Source: an uncultured Collinsella sp.
GTDB lineage: Bacteria; Actinomycetota; Coriobacteriia; Coriobacteriales; Coriobacteriaceae
NCBI GenBank assembly: GCA_900751665.1
Contig: CAADSV010000159.1
Location: 1 to 7,038 of the forward strand
DNA: 7,038 bases
Direction of reading: 5' to 3'
Shown here: positions 6,820-7,038 of the stretch, in pieces
Layout: each line of letters opens with the position of its first letter
How positions within the stretch are numbered: position 1 is the first letter of the stretch
Translations under genes and position numbers: made by a program
The notes under the pieces: model-generated
Databases searched by the model: none
Told to the model about the DNA's origin: nothing
The model's input: the letters and a program-made list of their open reading frames with translations, nothing else

Positions 6820-6927
6820 CTATTTTCTCCGAAGAAAGAGTCGGATAATGAAGAATAGAATTAAAAAAGGTGCCAGATATAACGCAAGTATAAAGGCTAA
6901 TCCAACGAGACCTTGCAATAATGGCAT
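6820..6927 (-). CDS. Small hydrophobic membrane peptide, 35 residues (or the C-terminus of a longer protein)
   Basis: The frame starts at ATG 6927 with GGAGG 4 bases upstream and ends with TAG at 6820-6822. The peptide begins MPLLQGLVGLAFILALYLAP, continues with a second strongly hydrophobic run, and ends in RLFLRRK. This gives one transmembrane helix (about residues 5-29) with a basic C-terminal tail that should face the cytoplasm. It is too short for most gene finders. The same frame has no stop between this ATG and the right window edge (7038). The upstream codons contain CADECGKCSNEVDNQG, a cysteine-rich segment like half a zinc ribbon, so this could instead be the end of a longer zinc-ribbon membrane protein. 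The ribosome binding site favours a short gene; the spacing is short but usable. Possible roles are a membrane stress or toxin-like peptide or a structural small protein; none is demonstrable. Confidence 0.45.
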   Translation of the reverse strand: MPLLQGLVGLAFILALYLAPFLILFFIIRLFLRRK

Positions 6928-6931
6928 AATT

Positions 6932-6936
6932 CCTCC
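6932..6936 (-). promoter_or_regulatory. Ribosome binding site of the small membrane peptide
   Basis: On the minus strand GGGAGGAATTATG places GGAGG 4 bases before the ATG. Just upstream, TTGATAATCAA (6943-6953) is an 11-base palindrome containing GATAAT, which could serve as a -10 element or operator, but no good -35 box is seen. Confidence 0.5.
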
Positions 6937-6967
6937 CAGACCTTGATTATCAACTTCATTCGAACAC

Positions 6968-7007
6968 TTCCCACATTCATCCGCACATGTGCGGATGAAT
7001 GCGGGAA
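6968..7007. repeat. Nearly perfect 40-bp palindrome
   Basis: The 28 bases at 6974-7001 are a perfect inverted repeat without a loop (half-site CATTCATCCGCACA). After one mismatch (A6973, C7002) the symmetry resumes with TTCCC (6968-6972) and GGGAA (7003-7007). No T-run follows on either strand. It lies 41 bases upstream of the small membrane peptide start on the minus strand, fitting a large operator, a stem in a transcript leader, or an end of a mobile repeat. Confidence 0.8.
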
Positions 7008-7038
7008 CCCGATACCCTGAGGGCCGGACCGGCCGGCC

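Noticed and set aside
6673..6858. A 61-codon plus-strand open frame
   Set aside because: It runs through the terminator-like hairpin and antisense to the small membrane peptide, has no ribosome binding site and shows no family features.

Overview
The window looks like a piece of a high-GC Gram-positive chromosome, probably from the Coriobacteriia (Collinsella-like). This is an inference from the GC- and GCC/CGC-rich codon use of the first 3.2 kb, the Ser/Thr-kinase plus FHA gene pair, strong GGAGG ribosome binding sites, and the style of the downstream remnants. No rRNA, tRNA or CRISPR array was found, and no taxon can be proved from the sequence alone.

Left part (1-3202): a tightly packed plus-strand operon of phosphorylation-signalling genes. 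It holds the 3' end of an unrecognised protein with a Gly/Ser/Asn-rich linker, a membrane-anchored Ser/Thr protein kinase (416-2260) that starts inside the stop codon of the first gene, and an FHA-domain protein (2264-3202) that follows 3 bases later with its own AAGGAGG site. The kinase probably phosphorylates partner proteins and the FHA protein may recognise phosphorylated targets, although its FHA domain lacks the usual first arginine.

Middle part (about 3300-6119): base composition drops and the genes look decayed or imported. A class I SAM-dependent methyltransferase can be read across about 3312-4188 only by allowing three in-frame nonsense codons and two single-base deletions, so it is a pseudogene. 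Its stop overlaps the ATG of a second short decayed frame (4185-4445). Next comes an intact-looking one-piece ABC exporter (4467-6119) with all nucleotide-binding motifs but a poorly supported start. Methyltransferase, short frame and exporter in one direction resemble the remains of a small peptide or natural-product modification and export cassette; that function is inference.

Right part (6120-7038): mostly non-coding or degraded. It contains small hairpins, a 41-codon fragment resembling the N-terminus of an IS110-family transposase, a terminator-like hairpin (6711-6755), a minus-strand frame encoding a short hydrophobic membrane peptide (6820-6927) that stays open to the window edge, and a nearly perfect 40-bp palindrome (6968-7007). 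The picture is an accessory region undergoing decay next to a stable signalling operon.
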